Part shown: piece by piece, positions 16,806-24,024 of the stretch
Layout of the letters: each line of letters begins with the position of its first letter
How positions within the stretch are numbered: the first letter of the stretch is position 1
DNA from: Marinobacter sp050379415
Lineage (GTDB): Bacteria > Pseudomonadota > Gammaproteobacteria > Pseudomonadales > Oleiphilaceae
NCBI RefSeq assembly: GCF_050379415.1
Contig: NZ_JBNRLS010000003.1
Location: 62,001 to 126,000, forward strand
Length of the DNA stretch: 64,000 nt
Direction: 5' to 3'
Made by a program: the position numbers and the translations under genes
The notes under the pieces: model-generated
What the model saw: only the letters and a program-made list of their open reading frames with translations
The model's database searches: none
What the model was told of the DNA's origin: nothing

Positions 16806-16822
16806 GGGCTCCGGCCCTCAGC
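16801..16822. terminator. Perfect hairpin overlapping two convergent stop codons
   Basis: GCTGAGGGC and GCCCTCAGC pair perfectly around TCCG. The left arm contains the TGA of the antiporter gene and the right arm the TGA of the minus-strand oxidoreductase, so the two 3' ends share one 22-bp palindrome. There is no T run. Confidence 0.55.
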
Positions 16823-17801
16823 GGCAATCCAGCACCAGTTTGCCGCGAACATGTCCGCCCTCAAGCGCTTCGTGGGCTTCCCGCACCTGATCGAGGGTAA
16901 ATCTGCCGTCAACGTGCACCCGCACATCGCCGTCCTCGATCAGCTCGGCGATCTCCTCCAGGTGAAAGACATCCGGACGCACGGTCATACCGTGGGCCCG
17001 CAGGCCCATCTCTTCGGCGGTGCTGATAATCTCATCAGCCGTCACGGTGGGAATGGTCACCAGAACACCGCCCTCACCGAGCGTATGCAGTGACCGCTTG
17101 CCCACATCTCCGCCCATCAGATCCAGCACCATGTCCAGGCCATAACATTCATCGGCGAAATCGGTGGTGTGGTAATCGATCACTTCATGAACGCCCAACT
17201 CCGCGAGAAAGTCACGGTTTCGCGCGGAGGCGGTGGCAATCACATGAGCACCCCGCTCCAGGGCAAACTGGACTGCAAAATGGCCAACCCCACCGGCACC
17301 GGCGTGAATCAGGATTTTCTGTCCGGATTCCAGCTTGCCCATCTCGAACAGCCCCTGCCAGGCGGTCAGTGCCGCCAGGGGCACACCTCCGGCCGCTACC
17401 AGGTCGAGTTCCTCCGGCACGATCGCCAATTCATCGGCTGCGGCCAGGGCATACTCGGCGTAGCCTCCGCCGGCGGCCGGGAACCCCACCATGCCCATCA
17501 CGCGGTCACCGGGTGCCAGGGTGGTAACTCCGTCGCCCACAGCAACCACCTCGCCGGCCACATCATAGCCGGGCGTCCAGGGCAGCGAGTTCTCGATCTG
17601 GCGCGCCGCAAAACCCAGACCCTTGCGAGTCTTCCAGTCAATGGGATTCAGACCGGCACCGTGAACCCGAACTACCACCTGCCCTTCATCCGGTTCCGGC
17701 ACCGGGCTTTCCACCACCTGCAGAACATCCCGTTCACCAAAACGGTCATAAACCACGTGGCGCATGGAAGTGTCGATTTTGTTTTCGTTAGTGGATTCCA
17801 T
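16818..17801 (-). CDS. Zinc-free MDR-family NADP-dependent oxidoreductase
   Basis: A 327-residue medium-chain reductase of the quinone oxidoreductase type. The N-terminal GroES-like part has VRVHGAGLNPIDWKTRKG and GYDVAGEVVAVGDGV. The cofactor motif is ILIHAGAGGVGHFAVQFA near residue 160. The catalytic-zinc cysteine and histidine of alcohol dehydrogenases are absent at their usual places. These enzymes reduce quinones or enones with NAD(P)H, and the true substrate is unknown. ATG 17801 has GGAGA upstream. The thioesterase gene ends 98 bp upstream on the same strand. Confidence 0.9.
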   Translation of the reverse strand: MESTNENKIDTSMRHVVYDRFGERDVLQVVESPVPEPDEGQVVVRVHGAGLNPIDWKTRKGLGFAARQIENSLPWTPGYDVAGEVVAVGDGVTTLAPGDRVMGMVGFPAAGGGYAEYALAAADELAIVPEELDLVAAGGVPLAALTAWQGLFEMGKLESGQKILIHAGAGGVGHFAVQFALERGAHVIATASARNRDFLAELGVHEVIDYHTTDFADECYGLDMVLDLMGGDVGKRSLHTLGEGGVLVTIPTVTADEIISTAEEMGLRAHGMTVRPDVFHLEEIAELIEDGDVRVHVDGRFTLDQVREAHEALEGGHVRGKLVLDCR

Positions 17802-17899
17802 GGGTCTCTCCAGACATCGGTGGTAACAATCGATAGTAACTGTCGGTGCTTACAGAGGCAGACGCTTTCAGACTAGCAGAAAACCGCCCCCGGGTAAGC

Positions 17900-18373
17900 T
17901 CAGTTCGAGGCCAGGCCCTTGCCGCCACTGACCGAGGCGGACAACAGAATCTCGGCAAATTCCTTAGGCGCACGGGAGGGTCGCTGGGTTTTCATGTTGA
18001 CGCAGGCGTGGGTGGAAACGGCCCGCACCAGGGTTTTGCCATCCGCCGGGCGTACCAACTGGAATTGGCGGGAGGAACGGAAGCGCCCGTCAAATCCGGT
18101 TAGCCAGGTACCCAGGATGAGCCGGTCCCCGGCGTTGGCAGAGGCCAGGTAATCGATTTCGGTACGGGTGATCGCCATGGCCTTGCCGGTGCTCTCGTGC
18201 AGCTCCCAGGTCATGCCCAGAGTCTCGATGTGGGCCCAGCTGATGTCCTCCAGCCAGCGGACGTACACTACGTTATTGGCGTGCCCGAGGCGATCTGTGT
18301 CCTCTTCACGCACAGTAATCTCGAGGGTGAAGGGATCCGGAAGATCCCAGTCAATGTTCTGTTCGGCGGTCAT
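17900..18373 (-). CDS. YbgC/FcbC-type hotdog acyl-CoA thioesterase
   Basis: A 157-residue single hotdog-domain protein of the 4HBT family. TDRLGHANNVVYVRWLED carries the N-terminal helix signature with the usual active-site aspartate (here in the EDTDRLGH block). Members hydrolyse short- or medium-chain acyl-CoA, or hydroxybenzoyl-CoA; the substrate cannot be assigned. Its ATG overlaps the stop of the SMP-30-like gene by four bases (ATGA), so the two are translationally coupled. Confidence 0.88.
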   Translation of the reverse strand: MTAEQNIDWDLPDPFTLEITVREEDTDRLGHANNVVYVRWLEDISWAHIETLGMTWELHESTGKAMAITRTEIDYLASANAGDRLILGTWLTGFDGRFRSSRQFQLVRPADGKTLVRAVSTHACVNMKTQRPSRAPKEFAEILLSASVSGGKGLASN

Positions 18374-19458
18374 TCGTCAGTGTCTCCGAGCCCCGGAATG
18401 GCGTGCAACGGTAGCCGCCCGATACGGTCGTTGTGAAGTGAACCAAAGTATAGAACCCCGTCATGGGGGTTCACCGAGGTGATTTCCTGCAGGTGGGTGC
18501 CACGGGTATCGTGCAGGCTGGTAATCGGATTGCCGTCCCGGTCGAAAGCCACCACCAGACCATACTCCTGGGGGGCGGGTTTCAGGCTGTCCGGCAGCTT
18601 CGCAACCAGGTCCTTGAGCCAGGGCGTCCGATGCAGGGCATCAACCTGCGCGTTCCGCAGTGTGGGGAATGCCACCCAGTAACGGCCATCTCTGTCTACC
18701 GCCAGGTTGTCGGGGAACCCTGGCAGGTTGTCGGCAAACACCTCGGCCCGACCGGCCCGGGGGCCTTGCAGCCAGTAGCGCAGGATTCGGTACTTCCAGG
18801 TCTCGTTGACGAGGACAAAATCTCCGTCCGGCGAAACCGCGACACCGTTGGCGAAGTGCAGGTTGCCCAGCAGGACCTCGGCCCGCCCGGTGCGGGGGGA
18901 ATAACGCAGAAGACGTCCATGGGGGCGCATTTCGAGCAGGTCGAGCCTGTAGTCCGGCTGATGGAAGCGCGAACTGGCATCGGTAAAATAGATGGTGCCA
19001 TCCGGGCCGATGTCCACATCGTCGGTAAACCGGAACGGGGTGCCCCCGGCTTCGCGGGCCAGCACAGTTATGGTCTTGTCCGGGGCAATCGACAACAGGC
19101 CTTTCCAGGCGTCCGCAACAATCAGGTTGCCCTCGCGGTCAAACACCATCCCCAGGGGCCGGCCGCCGGTCTCGAGCCACTTTTCGATGCGACCGTCCGG
19201 AAAGACCCGGACGATGAAACCGTCCTGGGTACCGCTGTAAAGAACGCCGTCCGGCCCGACCGTGGTGTCTTCCGGGCCATACACCTGACCGCGGGCCAGC
19301 AGGTCCGCCAGCCGAAGCCGTTCGTTGGGCGCCAGGATGCCGGTCAGGGGTGGTGGCGAGGGAGGCTCCCAGGCCTTGCTGTCAATGGGCGACGGCGTCA
19401 GCAAAAAACTGCCGAGCAAAAGAAACACCACCAGCAACCCGATCAACAACCACTTCAT
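18370..19458 (-). CDS. Membrane-anchored SMP-30/strictosidine synthase-like beta-propeller
   Basis: A 362-residue protein with one N-terminal hydrophobic segment (WLLIGLLVVFLLLGSFLL, residues 3-20) and a periplasmic six-bladed propeller. Typical repeats are GPEDTTVGPDGVLYSGTQDG, RPLGMVFDREGNLIVADAWKG, TDDVDIGPDGTIYFTDAS and ANGVAVSPDGDFVLVNE, as in the SMP-30/gluconolactonase and strictosidine synthase families, which hydrolyse lactones or esters. The signal is more like an uncleaved anchor than a cleavable peptide. It is coupled to the thioesterase downstream and starts 110 bp after the end of the ybfF-like gene. Confidence 0.87.
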   Translation of the reverse strand: MKWLLIGLLVVFLLLGSFLLTPSPIDSKAWEPPSPPPLTGILAPNERLRLADLLARGQVYGPEDTTVGPDGVLYSGTQDGFIVRVFPDGRIEKWLETGGRPLGMVFDREGNLIVADAWKGLLSIAPDKTITVLAREAGGTPFRFTDDVDIGPDGTIYFTDASSRFHQPDYRLDLLEMRPHGRLLRYSPRTGRAEVLLGNLHFANGVAVSPDGDFVLVNETWKYRILRYWLQGPRAGRAEVFADNLPGFPDNLAVDRDGRYWVAFPTLRNAQVDALHRTPWLKDLVAKLPDSLKPAPQEYGLVVAFDRDGNPITSLHDTRGTHLQEITSVNPHDGVLYFGSLHNDRIGRLPLHAIPGLGDTDE

Positions 19459-19568
19459 AGAGTGCGTCCGCCTGTTGTTATTTTCCGATTTCCCCGCCAG
19501 GACAATGGCCTAACCATAGCAGACGCGGGCCAGCCCATGAAAACAGACCATGCCAGACAGCTCCGGCA

Positions 19569-20366
19569 TCAGCCCTCACTCTCAAGGAATCGGCGACAAA
19601 GGGCGGCGAAGGTATCGGCTTTCTCGGCGTGCAGCCAGTGGCCGGTATCCTGGATGATCCGCAGTTCGGCCGAAGGAAACAGGCGCATGATCTGGTCACG
19701 GTGCTTTTCCTGGATGTAGGCGGATTCGGCGCCCTTGAGGAACAGGACCGGACCGTTGAAGGGGCCGTCGCCCTCGGGGGCTTTGGCCAGATTTTCATAG
19801 CAGTCATCGATCACCGGCAGGTTCAGCCGCCACCGGAACATGGGGCCATCAGCACTCTGCTCTTCGCTGGGCACCCGCTCCAGGTTCTTCAGCAGGAACT
19901 GCCGGACGCCGGGCGTCTCGACAAACTCCGCCAACAGCTTGTCGGCGGCCTGACGGGAGCGCACGCTGGTCAGATCCAGACGTCTCAGCCCCTCGAGAAT
20001 GGCATCGTGGCGGGGTTTGTAGCTGACCGGCGCGATATCCGCCACGATCACTTTCTCCACCCGCTCCGGCGCCATCAGGGCCACCTGCATGGCCACTTTG
20101 CCCCCCATGGAATGCCCCAGGAGTGAGGCCTTGTCCAGCCCCTGGGCATCCATGTAGGCAAGCACGTCTTCCGCCATGGAGGGGTAGTCCATGCTGTCGG
20201 TGTGTGGGGAACTGCCGTGATTGCGTTCGTCCAGGGCGTGGATCTGCCATTCATCCTGCAGCCGGCGCGCGATCCCTCCCAGGTTTTCCAGTGACCCGAA
20301 CAGGCCATGCAACAGGATCAGGGGTTTGCCTTCGCCGGTAATTCGATGATTCAGCTCGACACTCAT
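19569..20366 (-). CDS. ybfF: YbfF-type alpha/beta-hydrolase (esterase)
   Basis: A 265-residue alpha/beta-hydrolase. The oxyanion region ILLHGLFGSLENLG, the nucleophile elbow LLGHSMGGKVAMQVAL and the terminal histidine in TGHWLHAEK are visible, and the cap region LRRLDLTSVRSRQAAD fits the E. coli YbfF subfamily, which hydrolyses short acyl esters and acyl-CoA. ATG 20366 has GGAGG 10 nt upstream. It lies on the same strand as the small 20513-20605 gene, but a terminator separates them. Confidence 0.9.
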   Translation of the reverse strand: MSVELNHRITGEGKPLILLHGLFGSLENLGGIARRLQDEWQIHALDERNHGSSPHTDSMDYPSMAEDVLAYMDAQGLDKASLLGHSMGGKVAMQVALMAPERVEKVIVADIAPVSYKPRHDAILEGLRRLDLTSVRSRQAADKLLAEFVETPGVRQFLLKNLERVPSEEQSADGPMFRWRLNLPVIDDCYENLAKAPEGDGPFNGPVLFLKGAESAYIQEKHRDQIMRLFPSAELRIIQDTGHWLHAEKADTFAALCRRFLESEG

Positions 20367-20459
20367 GGACAGACGGCCTCCGCATTGGACAGGATTGTTC
20401 TAGGAGCGGATACATTACCATTGCCAGCCCAGCGAGCAAGGCAGGCGAATGTCGGGACG

Positions 20460-20485
20460 AAAAAAAGCCGGGGGTTCCCCGGCTT
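20460..20485 (-). terminator. Rho-independent terminator after the 30-residue gene
   Basis: On the minus strand GCCGGGG and CCCCGGC form a 7-bp stem around a 3-base loop, extended by A-T pairs, and end in seven T. It follows the small frame at 20513-20605 by 28 bp and precedes the ybfF promoter region, so it defines a short separate transcript. Confidence 0.88.
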
Positions 20486-20512
20486 AAGGTCATAGGCTGA
20501 ACGCCTGTCTGA

Positions 20513-20605
20513 TCAGCAGTAGAAGATGCTGTCCAGATATTCCGCGAGAGCAATCACGTTCTTGCGTTCCTGCTCGCTATGGGGCACAAAGATTTCCTGT
20601 TCCAT
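20513..20605 (-). CDS. Possible 30-residue small protein
   Basis: A frame of 30 codons beginning MEQEIFVPHSEQERK and ending AEYLDSIFYC. It was found by reading the strand directly. GGAGGT lies 5 nt before the ATG, and a strong terminator follows, so it has the parts of a real gene although it is very short. The peptide is acidic, likely helical from about residue 10, and ends in a cysteine. No family is recognised. A leader peptide or an RNA gene with a chance frame are alternatives. It is divergent from the AraC gene. Confidence 0.6.
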   Translation of the reverse strand: MEQEIFVPHSEQERKNVIALAEYLDSIFYC

Positions 20606-20756
20606 ACAACACCTCCATCAAGTGTGCATTCATTACTCCAACCTGATGTGATGATGCTATCGTTGTATCGCAAACAGGCCGTTGACAAGTTGTCCCATAC
20701 GCTTGACATTTTGTACCAGCGTCCATGACAGCTTGTTAACTTTCAGAAGGAATGTT

Positions 20757-21827
20757 GTGAGTTCCTCGCACCCGGATACCCTGACAGCCCGTACTCCCGG
20801 CGTTGCCGCATCCAGCACGCTGGCACTGGTGCATTACCTGGAACGCCAGGGCGTGCTGGACCGGAGCCGGATCGCCCTCATCACCGGCCTGGATACCGGT
20901 GAACTCGAAGATCCGGACCGCCGAGTGCCTGCCGATGCCCACTACCGGCTGTGGGAATATGCCGAACAGATCACCGGGGACCCCGGCGTCGGCCTCCACG
21001 CCGGCAAACTGGTCGATCCAGAACGCATGGGGCTGGTGGGGCATGTATTTTTCAACTGCGACACCCTGGGCGAGGCGGTGACCCAGTATGTGCGCCTCCA
21101 CCGGCTGATCAACGAATCGGTCATCCTAACCTTCGAACAGAGCGGCGACACCGCCATCCTGACCTGGCAACCGGACGTTCCGAAACATTACTGCCGCCAG
21201 GACATGGACCGGACCCTGGCCGCTGCCATGAGCCGGACCCGGCACTTCATCCATCCCGGTTTCCAGGCCGAATGGGCCGAGATCGCCCATGAGAAGCCAT
21301 CCTACGCCACCGAGTACGAAGTCCTGCTGGGCGGACCGGTAACCTTCGGGCATGGCATCACCCGCGTTGCCTTTGCCAGTCGCCACCTGAGCCATCCGAT
21401 ACCGCACCGCAATCCCTATGTGTATTCGGCGGTCCTTCGTCAGGTCAATTTCCTGCTGGCCCGGCTGCAGACCCGCCGCTCCTTCAGCCGCAAGATCCGC
21501 CGCCTGATTTCCCGGCAGATGGCGACCGACCGGATCGATGCCGACACCCTCGCCCGCCAGTGTCACATGAGCCGCCAAACCCTCTACCGCAAACTCAAGA
21601 AGGAAGGACTGAGCTTCCACGAGCTGGTTGAGGAGGTGCGTAAGGACAAGGCCCTGCGTTATGTCGCCGCCGACCAGTATGCCCTGGGCGAGATCGCATT
21701 CCTGCTGGGCTTTTCCGAGCTAAGCGCCTTCAGCCGGGCGTTCAAGCGCTGGACCGGCCAGGCGCCGGCCCAGTATCGGGCCGAACATCTGGGTACCAAC
21801 ACCACGGATCCCGGGAGCACGGCGTGA
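20757..21827 (+). CDS. AraC-family transcriptional regulator (arabinose-binding-like N-terminal domain)
   Basis: About 356 residues. The first two-thirds match the family with a PF12625-type sensor domain (GLHAGKLVDPERMGLVGHVFFNCDTL). The last 100 hold two helix-turn-helix motifs, the second being LGEIAFLLGFSELSAFSRAFKRWTG. I chose GTG 20757 because AAGGA lies just upstream; the frame also opens 25 codons earlier. The stop and the cardiolipin synthase ATG overlap by one base, so the two are coupled. TTGACAAGTTGTC near 20692 is a partial inverted repeat and a candidate operator. The inducer is unknown. Confidence 0.9.
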   Translation: MSSSHPDTLTARTPGVAASSTLALVHYLERQGVLDRSRIALITGLDTGELEDPDRRVPADAHYRLWEYAEQITGDPGVGLHAGKLVDPERMGLVGHVFFNCDTLGEAVTQYVRLHRLINESVILTFEQSGDTAILTWQPDVPKHYCRQDMDRTLAAAMSRTRHFIHPGFQAEWAEIAHEKPSYATEYEVLLGGPVTFGHGITRVAFASRHLSHPIPHRNPYVYSAVLRQVNFLLARLQTRRSFSRKIRRLISRQMATDRIDADTLARQCHMSRQTLYRKLKKEGLSFHELVEEVRKDKALRYVAADQYALGEIAFLLGFSELSAFSRAFKRWTGQAPAQYRAEHLGTNTTDPGSTA

Positions 21828-23257
21828 TGGAGGGCTTTCCGCTGATTGCCATTGCTGTCGGCCTGCTGTACCTGGCGGCACTGGGGTGTATCTACCGGAT
21901 CCTGCTGACCTATCGCACACCCCAGGGCGCCATAGCCTGGATCATTGGCCTGCTGGGCATCCCGTATGTCACCGTGCCCCTGTTCCTGCTGATTGGCCGG
22001 AACCGGTTCGGTGGCTACGTCAAAGCCAGACGGATGGGTGACGAGTCCCTGACTGCCCTGCTCAACCGTTTCGAGCAACAGACCACGTCCATTCCTGCCC
22101 CCGGCAACGACCGCTTCCAGGACGAACTGCAGGTGTTGTGCAAACTGGGCCGCCAGCCGTTCACCGCTGGCAACCAGTGCACCCTGCTTCGCGATGGCGA
22201 AGCCACCTTCGAGGCGCTGTTTGAAGCGATGGAGGATGCCTGCGAGTACATCCTCCTGGAGTTCTATATCGTCCGCTCGGACCGGGTCGGTCAGCGCATC
22301 AAGTCGATCCTCGAACGGAAACTGGCGCAGGGCGTGGAGGTGTGGTTCCTGTACGACGATATCGGCAGCGCCTTCCTGCCCCGCCGTTACCTGCGGGAAT
22401 TGTCCCGGGCCGGCGCACGGGTCGCCTCGTTCGGCGATGGCAACATCCGCCGGCGCAGATTCCAGATCAACTTCCGCAATCACCGAAAACTGCTGGTGTG
22501 CGACGGCAGGGTCGGTTTTGTCGGCGGTATCAACCTGGGTGATGAATACCTGGGTACTGCCATGGACCAGGACCCCCTGCGGGACACTCACTGCCGGATC
22601 GAGGGCCCGGCGGTAAGCGGCCTCCAGCTGGCCTGGCTGGAAGACTGGAACTGGGCCAGTGACGAGCTCCCCAATCTCGACTGGAGCGCCGGCGAGCACA
22701 CTCCAGGCGACCAGGAAGTGCTGATCCTTCCCACCGGACCGGCCGATACCTGGGAAACCTGTACCCTGTTTTTCCTGAACTGCATCAACAATGCCCGGTC
22801 CCGGATCTGGATCGCCTCGCCCTACTTCGTCCCGGATTTCCAGATCATGAATGCCCTGCAGCTGGCGGCGCTTAGGGGCATCGACGTTCGCATCCTGATC
22901 CCGGAAACACCGGACAATCACCTGGTGAAGCTGGCCGCTTATTCCTACCTGGTGCAGGCCAGCCAGGCCGGGATCGGCATCTATCGTTATCAGCCGGGCT
23001 TCATGCACCAGAAGGTGGTGCTGGTGGATGACCGCTATGCCGCGGTGGGTACGGCCAACCTGGACAACCGTTCCATGCGCCTGAACTTCGAGATCACCGC
23101 CATCAACACCGACCGACGATTCGTGTCCGATGTGGAACAGATGCTGGAGGAGGACCTGAAAAGTTGCCGGCTGATGACCGAGCGCGACTACCGGGACCGT
23201 TCAATCCTGTTCCGGCTGACCTGCCGGGCCATCCGTCTGAGTGCCCCCCTGCTGTGA
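21827..23257 (+). CDS. cls: Cardiolipin synthase (two HKD motifs)
   Basis: A 476-residue phospholipase-D-superfamily enzyme that condenses phosphatidylglycerol into cardiolipin. Two N-terminal hydrophobic segments (residues 1-60) anchor it. Both catalytic motifs are complete: HRKLLVCDGRVGFVGGIN near residue 220 and HQKVVLVDDRYAAVGTANLDNR near residue 395. The length and the double HKD match ClsA. It starts with an ATG that overlaps the stop of the AraC gene, which may therefore regulate membrane composition. Confidence 0.94.
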   Translation: MEGFPLIAIAVGLLYLAALGCIYRILLTYRTPQGAIAWIIGLLGIPYVTVPLFLLIGRNRFGGYVKARRMGDESLTALLNRFEQQTTSIPAPGNDRFQDELQVLCKLGRQPFTAGNQCTLLRDGEATFEALFEAMEDACEYILLEFYIVRSDRVGQRIKSILERKLAQGVEVWFLYDDIGSAFLPRRYLRELSRAGARVASFGDGNIRRRRFQINFRNHRKLLVCDGRVGFVGGINLGDEYLGTAMDQDPLRDTHCRIEGPAVSGLQLAWLEDWNWASDELPNLDWSAGEHTPGDQEVLILPTGPADTWETCTLFFLNCINNARSRIWIASPYFVPDFQIMNALQLAALRGIDVRILIPETPDNHLVKLAAYSYLVQASQAGIGIYRYQPGFMHQKVVLVDDRYAAVGTANLDNRSMRLNFEITAINTDRRFVSDVEQMLEEDLKSCRLMTERDYRDRSILFRLTCRAIRLSAPLL

Positions 23258-23340
23258 CGCCGGCCGCAGACTGGCCCGGGCGCCCCCGAATATGCGAATA
23301 TGCGATCATCTCCAACCGCCTGTAGTAGCCATAAACCGAC

Positions 23341-24015
23341 ATGAACGCTTTCAAACCCCGTGAAACCCTGACCGAACAGGTCGCCCGCCACATCGAAAAC
23401 CTGATCGTCTTTGGACAGCTTCGTTCCGGCGAGCGCATTTACGAGGGTGCCATGGCCAAGGAGATGGACGTCAGCCACGGATCGATACGGGAAGGCCTGC
23501 TCCTGCTGGAAAAGCGGCATCTGGTGCGCAACGTCCCGCGCAAGGGAGCGTTCGTCACAACCCTGGACGACTACTTTGTGCGTAGCCTGTACGAGACCCT
23601 CGAACTCTATCTCACCCACACGGGAAGGAAGCTGGCACGCAAGTGGCAACCGTCAGACATGGAGCGGCTCGAATCACTCCACCGGCAGATGAAGGCCTGT
23701 TACCAGAACAATGACCTGATGAAGTTTCTCGAGCTGGGCATCGAATACACCAAGGCCTCCCTGGTCTACGCCGACAACTACTTCATCGTGAACGCCATTG
23801 ATGACCTCTGGCCCTCAGCCAGGCGTTGTGCCTTCGTTGCGTTCCAGCATGGCGGCAGCCAGGTGCTCGAGGACAACCTCTCGAACATGGAGGAGTCCAT
23901 CAGCGCAATCCGGGACCGCGACGAGGAACGCCTTGCCGGCATCCTCCACCGTTTCGCCCTGCAACAGTGCCAGCAGGTACTGGACGCCATTGCCAGGAAT
24001 GAACAACGGGACTGA
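23341..24015 (+). CDS. GntR-family regulator with FCD-like sensor domain
   Basis: A 224-residue regulator. The N-terminal winged helix is complete (LTEQVARHIENLIVFGQLRSGERIYEG, then MDVSHGSIREGLLLLEKRHLV). The helical C-terminal half resembles an FCD domain. The histidines that bind metal in most FCD regulators are not at their usual places (NMEESISAIRDRD, then RFALQQCQ), so a different ligand mode, perhaps FadR-like, is possible. The gene ends 9 bp from the convergent patatin gene, and no target is evident nearby. The start codon lacks a strong ribosome-binding site. Confidence 0.86.
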   Translation: MNAFKPRETLTEQVARHIENLIVFGQLRSGERIYEGAMAKEMDVSHGSIREGLLLLEKRHLVRNVPRKGAFVTTLDDYFVRSLYETLELYLTHTGRKLARKWQPSDMERLESLHRQMKACYQNNDLMKFLELGIEYTKASLVYADNYFIVNAIDDLWPSARRCAFVAFQHGGSQVLEDNLSNMEESISAIRDRDEERLAGILHRFALQQCQQVLDAIARNEQRD

Positions 24016-24024
24016 GCTGCGCTG

